Shown in pieces: positions 1 through 9,492 of a DNA stretch of 64,000 nt. The stretch is from positions 62,001 through 126,000 of the forward strand of contig NZ_JACHFK010000003.1 of assembly GCF_014201805.1 (NCBI RefSeq), read 5' to 3'. The translations under genes and the position numbers were made by a program. Below the pieces are notes generated by a model. It was not told the origin of the DNA and ran no database searches. It worked only from the letters and a program-made list of their open reading frames with translations. This stretch comes from Deinococcus metalli (GTDB lineage Bacteria > Deinococcota > Deinococci > Deinococcales > Deinococcaceae). Positions within the stretch are counted from its first letter, which is position 1. Each line of letters begins with the position of its first letter.

Positions 1-465
<465 letters not shown>

Positions 466-480
466 GCGGCGGGTTCCGAG

Positions 481-666
481 CTACAGCCGCGTCAGCAGCA
501 GGATCAGCAGCGCCAGCGCCAGCAGGATCGCCCACGCTGCCAGCGGCGAGACCGTGCGCGCCGGGGGTCTGGCGTGGCCCGCGTACATCCGGGGTGCGGC
601 GCCCCGCAGCCGCGCGCGCTCAGTCATGCCGGTGAAAGCTGCCCTGGTCGTCGAGTGTCTGCTCAT
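481..666 (-). CDS. Small tail-anchored hypothetical membrane protein
   Basis: This 61-residue protein has a basic, proline- and arginine-rich N-terminal half and one hydrophobic segment of about 20 residues at the extreme C-terminus (roughly residues 41-60), the layout of a tail-anchored membrane protein. The ATG at 666 was preferred over an upstream start because a GGGGGAAC Shine-Dalgarno sequence lies just before it. It converges on comF with a 15-bp gap. No family was recognised. It could be non-coding, but the clean membrane segment and ribosome site favour a real gene. Confidence 0.5.
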   Translation of the reverse strand: MSRHSTTRAAFTGMTERARLRGAAPRMYAGHARPPARTVSPLAAWAILLALALLILLLTRL

Positions 667-721
667 CCGTTCCCCCCCGTGGCTTCCTGTCCAGTGTACC
701 CCCACCGGGGGGGTGGACCGG

Positions 722-1123
722 TCAGTTCACGCCCTGCTGGCGCAGCCACAGCATCAGTGCCTCGGCACTCGAGGGATTCGTGGCCAGGGGAACGTCGTGC
801 ACGTCGCACAGGCGCACCAGGGCGCTCACGTCCGGCTCGTGCGGCTGGGCGGTCAGGGGATCGCGGAAGAAGAACACGGCCAGCACGCGCTCCTCGGCCA
901 GCCGTGCGCCGATCTGCTGGTCGCCGCCCAGCGGGCCGGACAGCACCCGCTCGACCTCCAGACCCGTCTGCTTGGCGAGAATGCCGCCGGTGGTGCCGGT
1001 CGCCACCAGATGAAACTGCCGCAGCACCTCGCGGTGGCCCAGGGCGAACATCGCGAGTTCCAGCTTCTTCTTGTCGTGGGCGATCAGGGCCACCTGCCGT
1101 TTGCTGTCAGCGCCGGACGTCAT
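722..1123 (-). CDS. mgsA: Methylglyoxal synthase
   Basis: Converts dihydroxyacetone phosphate to methylglyoxal and phosphate, a cytosolic bypass of lower glycolysis when phosphate is short. The 133-residue protein is close to the usual family length. It shows IAHDKKK near residue 14, the phosphate-binding ATGTTGG at about 41-47, and [12 protein letters not shown] carrying the catalytic aspartate near residue 68, then a histidine in [12 protein letters not shown]. The ATG at 1123 was chosen because an AACAAT box lies 6 nt upstream, the spacing of leaderless genes in this window; a GTG two codons earlier is possible. Confidence 0.95.
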   Translation of the reverse strand: MTSGADSKRQVALIAHDKKKLELAMFALGHREVLRQFHLVATGTTGGILAKQTGLEVERVLSGPLGGDQQIGARLAEERVLAVFFFRDPLTAQPHEPDVSALVRLCDVHDVPLATNPSSAEALMLWLRQQGVN

Positions 1124-1154
1124 GCCCACATTGTTCCATGTGCGGCGCCGGCCC

Positions 1155-2024
1155 TCAGCCCTCCACGCGGATACGGCGGTACACGGCCTGCACCGCGCAC
1201 CACACGCCGTAGCACAGCGTGCCCAGCGCCACGGCCCCCAGCAGGAACTTGCCGGCCGGCTGCCCGTGCAGCCACGTCAGCGCGCCGGACACGCCGACGA
1301 CCGTGCCCGCCGAGTGCCGCCACGCGGCCGCCAGCACGAAGCCCCCGATGATCGCGCTCAGCACCCCGCGCGACGCGATGCCCACCTGCCCAACACGCTT
1401 GAGGGTGCCCTGATACCGCGCGCCAAGGTCCGTGAAGGCCATGCGCTTCATGAACTTCGCGCCGTACGCGGTGTACAGCTGGCTGCCCGCCAGCGCGAAG
1501 AGCGCCACAGCCACCAGCCCCAGCAGCAACTGCCCGCCCGGCACGCGCAGCACGGTCTCGGCGGCGCTGGCCGTGCCGCCAGTGGAGTGCCGCGCGCCGC
1601 CGTACAGCGCCACCCGTGCGGCGAACACGGCCAGCGCGACGTTCGCGCCGCCACTCAGCAGGTATCCGGTGCGTTTGACCAGCGCGCCGGGCTTCGTGCC
1701 ATGGTGTTCCGGGTCGAGGAGCGCGCGCAGCAACTGCCACAGCGCGTACCCCACGAGCCCCACGACCAGCAGCCACATCAGCGCGCTGCCGCCCGGCAGG
1801 TCCTGGAGGCGCAGCAGCGCGCCCTGCGTGTCGGTGGTCGCGCCGCCGCGCCCCACCGCCACGCTCAGGGCCAGGAAGCCCAGCATGCCGTAGACCACGC
1901 CCTTGCTGGCATATCCGACGCGGGCCAGGGCCTCCAGCGCTGGCGCGGCATGGTGCGTGGCAGTGCGGGCGGCGTCCTGGACGTGTCCCTGGAGCTGCTG
2001 CCCGGCTCGCTTGAGATCGGTCAC
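1155..2024 (-). CDS. DUF1206 domain-containing membrane protein
   Basis: An integral membrane protein of about 289 residues with three copies of a two-helix unit, the organisation of DUF1206. Each unit has a small-residue-rich motif such as [33 protein letters not shown] or [17 protein letters not shown] followed by a second hydrophobic helix and a short basic loop. The GTG at 2024 is chosen because a CTGGGGC purine run precedes it; the open frame continues upstream but overlaps the divergent nadM gene. The function of DUF1206 is unknown. It lies 31 bp upstream of mgsA on the same strand, so co-transcription is possible. Confidence 0.82.
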   Translation of the reverse strand: MTDLKRAGQQLQGHVQDAARTATHHAAPALEALARVGYASKGVVYGMLGFLALSVAVGRGGATTDTQGALLRLQDLPGGSALMWLLVVGLVGYALWQLLRALLDPEHHGTKPGALVKRTGYLLSGGANVALAVFAARVALYGGARHSTGGTASAAETVLRVPGGQLLLGLVAVALFALAGSQLYTAYGAKFMKRMAFTDLGARYQGTLKRVGQVGIASRGVLSAIIGGFVLAAAWRHSAGTVVGVSGALTWLHGQPAGKFLLGAVALGTLCYGVWCAVQAVYRRIRVEG

Positions 2025-2130
2025 CGCCCCAGTGTGCGCTCCGCCCCGCTGCGCAGGAAGCGGGCGGCCTTTGTGATGTCTTGTGAGCTGTCTGCTCTTC
2101 TCATGCAACTCAGGCTTACGCTGCGGAAAA

Positions 2131-3171
2131 ATGAGGAGCATGACGGTGCCCGCTCCCGCTTCCCGCCGCCGCCGCACCTTCGGTGTGTACATCGGCCGCT
2201 TCGAGCCCCCGCACGCCGCGCACCTGGACGTGATGCTCGAGGCCCTGCGGAGCGTGCAGAAACTCATCGTCGTGATCGGCTCGGCGCGCGCCGCCCGCAC
2301 GCCGAAAAATCCCTTCACCGCCGAGGAACGCCAGGAGATCATCGCCGCCATGCTTCAGGAAGCCGGCGTCCAGAAGGCCCGGCTGCTGTTCGTGCACGTC
2401 CGCGACTACTTCTACAACGAGACCCTGTGGCTCAGTGAGGTGCAGCGCGGCGTGCAGGCCCACACGCGCGGCAGCAGCGACGTCGCCCTGATCGGCCACA
2501 TCAAGGACGAGAGCAGCTACTACCTGCGCTCCTTTCCCGCGTGGGAATTCATTCCCACCCACGTCGTCAGCGGCCTGTCGGCCACGGACGTTCGCCGCGC
2601 GTACTTCGAGGACCGCCCGGAGGACGTCGCCCGCATGGTGCCCCCCGCCGTGAACGCCTTCCTGAGCACCTTCCGCGCCACACCCGAATATGCCGAGCTG
2701 CGCGCCGAGTACGACTACCTGCGCGACTACCGCGCGTCGTGGCAGGGCGCCCCCTTCCCGCCCGTGTTCCTGACGGCCGACGCGGTCGTCACCCGCAGCG
2801 GCCACGTCCTGGTGGTGCGCCGCGACGGCCTGCCCGGCCGGGGCCGCCTCGCCATGCCCGGCGGCTTCGTGGGCCAGACCGAGACCCTGCTGCAGTGCGC
2901 GGTGCGCAAGGTGCGCGGCGAGAGCGGCCTGAACGCCGCGATTCCGCTCGAGACCCAGCTGCGCAGCCAGCAGGTCTTCGACTACCCGGACCGCAGCCTG
3001 CGCGGCCGCACCGTCACGCACGCCTTCCATTTCGACCTCGGCATCGGGCAGCTTCCAGTGCTCGCCGGGGACGGCGCCGCGTGGATGCCGCTGGGCGACG
3101 CCATGGCCCGCCCCGAACAGTTCTTCGAGGATCACCACGCGATCATCGAACACTTCCTGATGCGGGGGTGA
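2131..3171 (+). CDS. nadM: Bifunctional NMN adenylyltransferase / Nudix hydrolase
   Basis: The N-terminal half (residues 16-190) is a nucleotidyltransferase that joins NMN and ATP to make NAD: it has [10 protein letters not shown] (variant of the GRFxPxHxGH motif, residues 22-31) and [11 protein letters not shown], the SxTxxR signature. The C-terminal half (about 215-346) is Nudix-like and in relatives hydrolyses ADP-ribose. Its Nudix box at 245-267 is degenerate: the REUxEE core reads RKVRGE, losing two of three glutamates. The ATG at 2131 sits 8 nt after a TACGCT box, fitting leaderless expression; the ATG at 2140 has a GAGGAG only one base away and is the alternative. Confidence 0.9.
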   Translation: MRSMTVPAPASRRRRTFGVYIGRFEPPHAAHLDVMLEALRSVQKLIVVIGSARAARTPKNPFTAEERQEIIAAMLQEAGVQKARLLFVHVRDYFYNETLWLSEVQRGVQAHTRGSSDVALIGHIKDESSYYLRSFPAWEFIPTHVVSGLSATDVRRAYFEDRPEDVARMVPPAVNAFLSTFRATPEYAELRAEYDYLRDYRASWQGAPFPPVFLTADAVVTRSGHVLVVRRDGLPGRGRLAMPGGFVGQTETLLQCAVRKVRGESGLNAAIPLETQLRSQQVFDYPDRSLRGRTVTHAFHFDLGIGQLPVLAGDGAAWMPLGDAMARPEQFFEDHHAIIEHFLMRG

Positions 3172-3235
3172 GGGGAGACGGCGGGTGGATCGGGGTGGCA
3201 GGAGCGTCAATCCGCCCAGCAGCAGGTCTGGTCGA

Positions 3236-5764
3236 TCAAGGCGAAGAGGCCAGCGCCCAATTCGTGCTCTCCAGTGTCGAGGTCGAGATCAGGGCGGCCG
3301 CGCCACCGCCGTCCACGGGCTGGAGCCAGGTGAGACCACGAACGGGAAGGGTGGTCTCAGTGCGGGCTGCGAGGTCGATCAATTCGGCGCCGGCCGAACC
3401 CGTTCCCCACAGCTTGGTGGAATCCGCATGGTCGAAGCCCGCGAAGTTCTCCACGTTCAGCGAGGAGAACGTCACGAACTGGACGCTGCCGTCCACGTTC
3501 AGGTGCCTTAGCTGATATTCCCCGCCGCTGCCGCGTGTCCAGATGCTGCCGTCATCGCTCACGGCTAGAGCCCGGACCACCTGCGAACTGCCCCCGACAT
3601 CGACCGCCGTGAGCGTGGCGGTGGCGGTCGCTACTCGGAATGCGTCGCTGCTCTGACTGGACTGGATGACCAGCGTGCGCCCGTCGTTGCTCATGATCAT
3701 GCGCGCAAAGGACGCGTTGCCGAAGTTGCGCGGACACGTCACGGCCGTGCCGCCGCTCCCCATCGTCCAGTAGCACAGCGACTGCGTCGGGGCCGAGCCG
3801 CTGTAGTCCAATCGCAGGAACCACACGCGTCCCTGTGCGTCCACGGTGTTAGCCGGCGTGTCCAGAGCGGTAAACGGGTGAGTGAAGGTGCTCTGGGCGC
3901 CGGCCGTGCTGATCTTCGAGCCGTCCGTGCCCTTGTCGTTCAGGGTCAGCAGGTCACCCGTGCGGGTCGTGATCAGCCGCGTGCCGGAGTTCGGCACGGT
4001 CGCCTGCGCCACCTTCGCGCCGTTCACGTACCGTCCAAACGTGGCGGTCTCGGTGCCGGTCTGCGGATCGAAGGTCGAGCCGGTCAGGAGCCACACGCCG
4101 CTGCCAGAGGAGGCATGGCCCGTCACTTTCGGGCCAACGGACGTTGACGCCGGCATGATGCTCAGCGTGCCTGTCGCGCTGGCCGGAGTGGCGGAGGACG
4201 TGACGGTAATGGGGTAGGTGCCGAGCGGCGCCGCGCTGGAGACGGTTACGGGGATGTGCGCGGTGGTCGTGTTGCCCTCAGCGAGCTGTACGGTGACTGG
4301 CTTGGCCGTGACGCCACCGGGCAGATTCCCGAGCGTGAGCGTGGTAGAGCCACTGAATCCGTACGTGCTACGCGCGGTGATAGCCACCGTGCCCGGCTGG
4401 CCGCGCGTGACCTCCGCGACTCCGTACTGAACGCCCAGTTCGATGTTCGGTTGCGGAATAGTCACATACTGCGTGAATTCCCACGACACGCCGGCGCCCG
4501 CCGCGCGCACCGTGAAGGGATAGGAGCCGGCAGGTGCAGTCGCCGCCGCACTGACCGTCAGATCGATGTTGGCCAGGCCTGTGAGGGTCACCGTGACGGG
4601 AGCCGCGCTCACACCAGTCGGCAGATTCAGCGGCGTGACGGTGACCGGGCCGTGGAACCCGTTGATGGCCTCCAGGCGGATCGGCACCTTGATGCTGGTG
4701 CCCACCAGCAGCTCCAGTCCATATCCTGGGCCAGATGCGTAGATCGCCGGCCGCATGACGTTGATCAGGACGAGGGACGAGCCCACCTGCTTGCCCGCTG
4801 AGTCCCTGACGATCAAGGTCGCATTCATGTTCCCCGTTCCGTTGCCCGTGTACCGGAACGTCAGCGGCGTGTCGAGGCGCTGCGCTTTCATGCCCAGACC
4901 GGAGAGAAACGTGGCGGCGGTCGGCCGGAGGCCCTGTCCCGATAGGGCAGGCAGGGTCAGGGTGGCCGGCTCGACGCTCAGGCCGGGGAGATCGGTGCTC
5001 AGGTGGATCTCGCCGCTGAAGCCTCCGTCTTGGTAAATCCTCGCCGCGACGACCACAGGGTCATCGTCAACGAAGGTCAGGGGCCGGCTCAGGTCATAGC
5101 TCACTCCGACCGCTGGATCGAAGCTCTTCGCGACCAGCTTCGTGCGGGCGGCCGGAGCGGGCGTATGCAGGGAAAGGGTGTAGCCGTCGTAGGCGTATTC
5201 CACGGCGTTCCAGCCGGCCCGGAGCGTCACGTCGTAATCGACGTTGCCGCCCGAACATGTGACGACGCCCTTCGCGGTCGCTGCGCCGTCGCTGTAGATT
5301 CGCGAGACCACGCTGCCGTTCAGGGCCGCGCCGCTCACGAACTGTTCCGTGATGGTGCCGTACGCGTCGGATTGTGGGCTCAGTGCGTACAGCCGGCTGA
5401 AGCGGGAAATGGTCGGGAAGCCGCTGCTGGTGCCGTCGAAACTACACCCACTGCCCGGAGGGGGAAGGAGCGTCACCTGCGGCGCGTCGGCCGGCGCTTC
5501 GGTCAGGTTCACTGTCACCTTGCCGTCTGCGCTGAGCTGACCGATATTCACGGTGCTGACGCTGGTTGTGCTGCCCAGCATGACTATCCCCGCCGCCGGA
5601 AACGTCGCGCCAGTGGTCTGTCCTGTGATCGTATCCGGATTGATCGTCTGGCCGGTTTCCGACTCGTTGGGCGGCGTAGGCGGGAGCGTTCCGCTGCCAC
5701 CGGCGCAGGCGACGAGGGCAGTGGTGAGTGCAAGGCTGGCGAGAAGCCGCAGTGGTGTCTTCAT
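3236..5764 (-). CDS. Large secreted lipoprotein with Ig-like repeats
   Basis: An 842-residue exported protein. The N-terminus is a lipoprotein signal (MKTPLRLLASL then LVAC, lipidated cysteine at residue 20) followed by a proline/serine/threonine linker. The middle holds at least three related beta-sandwich repeats sharing a GFxGxxxLxxxxLPxGVxxxPVTV pattern, seen as GFHGPVTVTPLNLPTGV and GFSGSTTLTLGNLPGGV, resembling bacterial Ig-like or NEW3-type modules. The C-terminal third (about 550-842) has short beta-rich repeats with WFLRLD, IWTRGSG and KLWGTGS, suggesting a propeller. No catalytic motif is visible, so a cell-surface binding or structural role is inference. Confidence 0.75.
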   Translation of the reverse strand: MKTPLRLLASLALTTALVACAGGSGTLPPTPPNESETGQTINPDTITGQTTGATFPAAGIVMLGSTTSVSTVNIGQLSADGKVTVNLTEAPADAPQVTLLPPPGSGCSFDGTSSGFPTISRFSRLYALSPQSDAYGTITEQFVSGAALNGSVVSRIYSDGAATAKGVVTCSGGNVDYDVTLRAGWNAVEYAYDGYTLSLHTPAPAARTKLVAKSFDPAVGVSYDLSRPLTFVDDDPVVVAARIYQDGGFSGEIHLSTDLPGLSVEPATLTLPALSGQGLRPTAATFLSGLGMKAQRLDTPLTFRYTGNGTGNMNATLIVRDSAGKQVGSSLVLINVMRPAIYASGPGYGLELLVGTSIKVPIRLEAINGFHGPVTVTPLNLPTGVSAAPVTVTLTGLANIDLTVSAAATAPAGSYPFTVRAAGAGVSWEFTQYVTIPQPNIELGVQYGVAEVTRGQPGTVAITARSTYGFSGSTTLTLGNLPGGVTAKPVTVQLAEGNTTTAHIPVTVSSAAPLGTYPITVTSSATPASATGTLSIMPASTSVGPKVTGHASSGSGVWLLTGSTFDPQTGTETATFGRYVNGAKVAQATVPNSGTRLITTRTGDLLTLNDKGTDGSKISTAGAQSTFTHPFTALDTPANTVDAQGRVWFLRLDYSGSAPTQSLCYWTMGSGGTAVTCPRNFGNASFARMIMSNDGRTLVIQSSQSSDAFRVATATATLTAVDVGGSSQVVRALAVSDDGSIWTRGSGGEYQLRHLNVDGSVQFVTFSSLNVENFAGFDHADSTKLWGTGSAGAELIDLAARTETTLPVRGLTWLQPVDGGGAAALISTSTLESTNWALASSP

Positions 5765-5879
5765 GAATGCTCAAAATTCTAATGATTCTAGCGGGGTCGC
5801 TGTGCGTCACATGCGCTGATCCCCCCAACGTGACCAACCTTCCCGGCGTTCCGGTACGCGCGCCCCTACACTGAGGCCC

Positions 5880-8537
5880 ATGCTGCTGGCCCGCTCCCCG
5901 ACCGCTCACCTGGAGGGGTTCCTGCGGGACACCCTGGGGGGCGGGGCGGCGCGGCTGCACGTCGAGGAGTCCGCCGAGGCGCGCACGCTGGGCGTGGGCG
6001 AGCTGGGGTGGTCGCCGGCGGTGGCGCGCGGCTTCGGCTTCGACCGGGTGTACGCGCACCAGGCCGAGGTCTACCGCCTGATGCGTGAGGGCCGGCACGT
6101 GATCGTGACCACCCCGACCGCGAGCGGCAAGACCGGCGCGTTCTTTCCCGGCGTGTTTGAGCGCCTGGAGCAGGGCCCGCAGGCCACGGCCCTGTTCGTG
6201 TACCCGCTGGTGGCGCTGGGGCAGGACCAGCGCGACAAGCTGCTGGCGTTCCGGGAGCGCGGCGGCTTCGCGTGGGACGTGGGCGCGTTCCAGGGCGCGG
6301 CGCAGGTGCCGGACGTGTTCCGGGACGGCGTGCGGATGGTCACCGCCACGCCGGACAAGCTCCACTGGTCGCTGACGCAGCCGCGCGTGCGCGATTTTCT
6401 GTCGCGGCTGGCGTTCATCGTGCTGGACGAGGCCCACACCTACCGGGGCGGCTTCGGGTCGGAGGTCGCGGGCATGCTGCGGCGCGTGCTGGACCTCGCG
6501 CGGGCGCTGGGGGCGAACCCGCAGGTGGTGCTGAGCACCGCGACCATCGGCAACCCGGCCGAGTTCGCGCGGGAACTGGCGGGCGTGGACGCCGTGGAGG
6601 TCAGCGAGTCCGGCGCGGCGAAACCCGGCAAGCTGTACTACCTCGCGGACCACCGGGGGCAGCCGCGGCGCTTCTGGAACGCGGTCATGGATGCGAGCAG
6701 CCGCCACGGCCTGAAGGTGCTGGCGTTCTTCCGGGGGCGCTCGCGGGCGGCGCGGCTGTATTCCACGTACCGGGCTCAGCCGCAGTACGCGGGACGCGCG
6801 CACCTGTATATGGCCGGCACCAGCGACCGCGAGGGGAGACTCTCGGAGTTCCGCCGGGCCAAGAGCGGGGTGATGTTCGCCACCAACGCCCTGGAGGCCG
6901 GCGTGGACATCGGGGACCTGGAGGTCGTGATCATCGACGGGTATCCGGGCTCGCGCATGGCCTTCCGGCAGATGGCGGGCCGCGCGGGCCGGGTCGCGCC
7001 GGGGCTGGTGCTGTACCTGCCGTCCCTGAACGAGCAGGGCGTGCCGCAGCCCGCCGACGCCTTTTACAGCAACGCTGGCAATTTCCTCGACCTGCTGACC
7101 GGCCCCATCGAGAAGGCGGTGGTGGAGGCGCAGAATCCCTACCTGTCGCCCAAGCACCGCGCCCGCGCGAACGAGGAATTCCGCTCGGCGGGCCTGCCGC
7201 TGTGCTACCCCGATGCGGCGCAGCGGCCGGACGCCAGCGTGCAGAAGTACTGGAACCTGCGTGGCGAGGGCAGCCAGAAGTTCGTGGTGGTCGAGGCCGC
7301 CGACTGGGAAAAGCACGGCGTGAAGGCGCTGGATCTGCCGCTGGAATCACCCAGCCAGCACTACGCGCTGACCGAGAAGCACGAGGGCGCGGTGTTCACG
7401 CTGGACGGCCAGGGCTACAAGGTGGTGCGCTGGGAAAAGCACCCGGCCGGCACCGCGATCCTGGTCGAGCGCTTCGAGGCCGCGAACCTGTTCACGCGCG
7501 GCCTGTACGCCACCACCGTCACGCCGCGCGGCATGGGCGAGTGGCAGCGGCGCGGTCCGCTGGCCTTCCGCCACGGCGAGGTGGTGATCCGCCGCCGCTA
7601 CACCGGCTACCAGATGCTGCGGCAGGTGTTCGAGCGCGTGTGCACCGGCTGCGACCGCGAGCCCGGCGAGACCGAGCGCGTGTGTGCCAAGTGCGGCGGG
7701 CGCATCCAGGACCGCATGCAGGACCACAAGCTCTCGGAGCACCTGTACGACGAGCCGGTCGAGCTGCCGCCCTTCCGCACCAGCGCCCTGGAGATCGGCA
7801 TCGATGCGCGCAGCACCGAGCGCCCGACGGCGGTCGCGCATACCCTCAAGCACCTGCTCCAGAAGGTCACGCCTGAGCGCGTGGCGTGCGACGAGAACGA
7901 CCTCGCAGGCGCGTTCCGCGACGGCCACGACACTTATTTCTACCTGTACGACGACTGGCTGGGCGGCCTGGGCGTGTCGCGCCGCGCGTACGAGCACCTG
8001 GACGACCTGCTGCACCGCGCGCTGCACCTGAGCGCCAAGACCTGCTGCACGTCCCCGGAGGGCTGTTACGCATGCATCGCGGTCGGCCGCTGCTCGGCGC
8101 CGTTCCTGCCCAGCGGCGAGCGGCGGCCCACCGACAAGCACGCCACGCGCGCGTTCCTGGAGGGTGTGCTGGGCGTGAGCGCCGCGCCGGATACCGGGGC
8201 AGACGTGCTGCCGGACGCCGTGCCGGACCTGCCGCCCTCGTGGCCGCTGCAGGCGCGGGAACTGCTCGATCTGCACGGGCTGTCGCTGCCGGAGGTCAGC
8301 GCCCGCCTGGGGCTGCCCAGCCGCGAGATCCAGCGCATGGTGGACACCAAGGCCCCGCTGCGCCTGAGACACCCGAAGTTCGGCGAGGGCGTGTTCATGT
8401 CGGGCTTCCACCAGGGCGAGCGGCGCGAGGTGCTGGTGTACTTTCCCGGTGTGGGCCAGAAACGGCTGCTGCTGGTGCACGCCAGCCTGACCGTGATCGA
8501 GGAATCACCCACCCCGGCCGGGGCGCCGTCAAGTTGA
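5880..8537 (+). CDS. mrfA: DEAD/DEAH-box helicase with DUF1998 zinc domain, MrfA-like
   Basis: An 885-residue superfamily 2 helicase. Walker A is TPTASGKT near residue 77, the Walker B/DEAH box is LDEAHT near 183, then LSTATIGNP (motif III) and the paired motifs FATNALEAGVDIG and QMAGRAGR of the second RecA lobe. A CxxC pair lies near 588 (CTGC and CAKC). The C-terminus has the four-cysteine DUF1998 cluster CCTSPEGCYACIAVGRC near 722-738. This matches MrfA of Bacillus, a 3'-5' helicase repairing mitomycin C lesions, and YprA proteins. A TACACT box 7 nt before the ATG suggests a leaderless transcript. The stop codon lies inside the tRNA-Gln -35 box. Confidence 0.9.
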   Translation: MLLARSPTAHLEGFLRDTLGGGAARLHVEESAEARTLGVGELGWSPAVARGFGFDRVYAHQAEVYRLMREGRHVIVTTPTASGKTGAFFPGVFERLEQGPQATALFVYPLVALGQDQRDKLLAFRERGGFAWDVGAFQGAAQVPDVFRDGVRMVTATPDKLHWSLTQPRVRDFLSRLAFIVLDEAHTYRGGFGSEVAGMLRRVLDLARALGANPQVVLSTATIGNPAEFARELAGVDAVEVSESGAAKPGKLYYLADHRGQPRRFWNAVMDASSRHGLKVLAFFRGRSRAARLYSTYRAQPQYAGRAHLYMAGTSDREGRLSEFRRAKSGVMFATNALEAGVDIGDLEVVIIDGYPGSRMAFRQMAGRAGRVAPGLVLYLPSLNEQGVPQPADAFYSNAGNFLDLLTGPIEKAVVEAQNPYLSPKHRARANEEFRSAGLPLCYPDAAQRPDASVQKYWNLRGEGSQKFVVVEAADWEKHGVKALDLPLESPSQHYALTEKHEGAVFTLDGQGYKVVRWEKHPAGTAILVERFEAANLFTRGLYATTVTPRGMGEWQRRGPLAFRHGEVVIRRRYTGYQMLRQVFERVCTGCDREPGETERVCAKCGGRIQDRMQDHKLSEHLYDEPVELPPFRTSALEIGIDARSTERPTAVAHTLKHLLQKVTPERVACDENDLAGAFRDGHDTYFYLYDDWLGGLGVSRRAYEHLDDLLHRALHLSAKTCCTSPEGCYACIAVGRCSAPFLPSGERRPTDKHATRAFLEGVLGVSAAPDTGADVLPDAVPDLPPSWPLQARELLDLHGLSLPEVSARLGLPSREIQRMVDTKAPLRLRHPKFGEGVFMSGFHQGERREVLVYFPGVGQKRLLLVHASLTVIEESPTPAGAPSS

Positions 8538-8563
8538 CCCTTCTCGCCGGGCACGGCTATACT
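8534..8563 (+). promoter_or_regulatory. Promoter of the tRNA-Gln gene
   Basis: TTGACC at 8534-8539 and TATACT at 8558-8563 are separated by 18 bp, placing the start about 30 nt before the tRNA. The helicase stop codon TGA (8535-8537) is part of the -35 hexamer, so the promoter begins inside the upstream gene. Confidence 0.75.
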
Positions 8564-8599
8564 CCCGATGCGCCCGGCGCCGGCGTTCCGGCGCGGCAC

Positions 8600-8673
8600 A
8601 GGGATATGGTGTAATGGCAGCACAACAGATTTTGGATCTGTTTGTCTAGGTTCGAATCCTAGTATCCCTGCCA
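8600..8673 (+). tRNA. tRNA-Gln (anticodon TTG)
   Basis: A full cloverleaf is visible. The acceptor stem AGGGATA (8600-8606) pairs with TATCCCT (8663-8669), followed by discriminator G and an encoded CCA. The D arm has GTGTAATGGCAGCAC, the anticodon arm ACAGATTTTGGATCTGT has TTG at its centre, and the T arm is TAGGTTCGAATCCTA. TTG reads CAA glutamine codons. It has its own promoter upstream and a hairpin terminator immediately downstream. Confidence 0.97.
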
Positions 8674-8676
8674 CCC

Positions 8677-8706
8677 ACACGGCCTCCACATCGGGGGCCG
8701 TGTTCC
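8677..8706 (+). terminator. Terminator of tRNA-Gln
   Basis: ACACGGCC (8677-8684) pairs perfectly with GGCCGTGT (8696-8703) around an 11-nt loop, starting four bases after the tRNA CCA end. The T tract is short. Confidence 0.6.
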
Positions 8707-8834
8707 GTTGGATGGGCCGCAGTGCGCGTCGACCCAGCCGATCAGGAAGGAGTCATGAGGGGAAACGTCGCCGGCCTCACGTTCCGTCAGCCACGCTTCA
8801 CCGGGCGTCAGGCGCCGCGGACTACCGTGAGGGT

Positions 8835-9422
8835 ATGAAGAAGCGCACCCTCCTGCTCGCCGTCACCGCGTCCCTGCTCGGCCTGGCTGCGCCCGCTTCC
8901 GCGGCGCCGAAGATCAGCGCGCAGAGCATCATCGTGAACCCGGTGCCCACCTCCCTCAGCGTTCAGGTGTGGGTCAACCGCGATCCCAGCGGCGCGCGCA
9001 CCCCCAGCTACCGCATCGGCGAGAACATCAGCATCTCGGCCCGCGTGAGTGAAGACGCCTACGTGTACCTGTTCAACATCAACCCGGACGGCACCACCGA
9101 CCAGATCCTGCCCAACCGCCTGGGCGGCAGCAACTTCGTCCGGGCGGGGCAGATCCGCACCTTCCCCAGCGCCAGCGACAACTTCCAGTTCAACATCGCG
9201 GGGCCGTACGGCCTGAACAAGGTGCTGGTCATCGCCAGCCGCACTCAGCTGAACCTCAGCGAACTCAGCTCGTACTCCAGCGGTCAGGCCTTCGCGACCG
9301 TGAAGCCCCAGAGCCCGGCCCGACTGGCGCAGGCGCTGAGCATCGTGGTCGATCCGGTCACCCAGCCCGTGCCGCAGCAGGACTGGACGAGCGACGCCGT
9401 GCAGTACAACGTCGCGTACTGA
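8835..9422 (+). CDS. DUF4384 domain-containing exported protein
   Basis: A 195-residue protein with a Sec signal peptide (MKKRTLLLAVTASLLGLAA, cleavage probably after APASA near residue 24). The mature part fits DUF4384: a beta-sandwich carrying YRIGENISISARVSEDAYVYLF and INPDGTTDQILPN, the part shared with S-layer-associated domains. No catalytic residues are evident. The ATG at 8835 is chosen because it follows a TACCGT box by 6 nt and opens directly with the signal peptide; the frame extends further back across the tRNA-Gln terminator, which cannot be coding. It ends at a strong hairpin facing the EamA gene. Confidence 0.82.
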   Translation: MKKRTLLLAVTASLLGLAAPASAAPKISAQSIIVNPVPTSLSVQVWVNRDPSGARTPSYRIGENISISARVSEDAYVYLFNINPDGTTDQILPNRLGGSNFVRAGQIRTFPSASDNFQFNIAGPYGLNKVLVIASRTQLNLSELSSYSSGQAFATVKPQSPARLAQALSIVVDPVTQPVPQQDWTSDAVQYNVAY

Positions 9423-9440
9423 TCGGCCCTATATCGGAGC

Positions 9441-9470
9441 GCCCGGACGACTCGCCGTCCGGGCGGTTCT
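9441..9470 (+). terminator. Terminator after the DUF4384 gene
   Basis: GCCCGGACG (9441-9449) and CGTCCGGGC (9456-9464) form a perfect 9-bp stem with a 6-nt loop, followed by GGTTCTCTT. It lies between converging genes and may serve both. Confidence 0.75.
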
Positions 9471-9492
9471 CTTGTCCTGCCGAACAGGCCGC

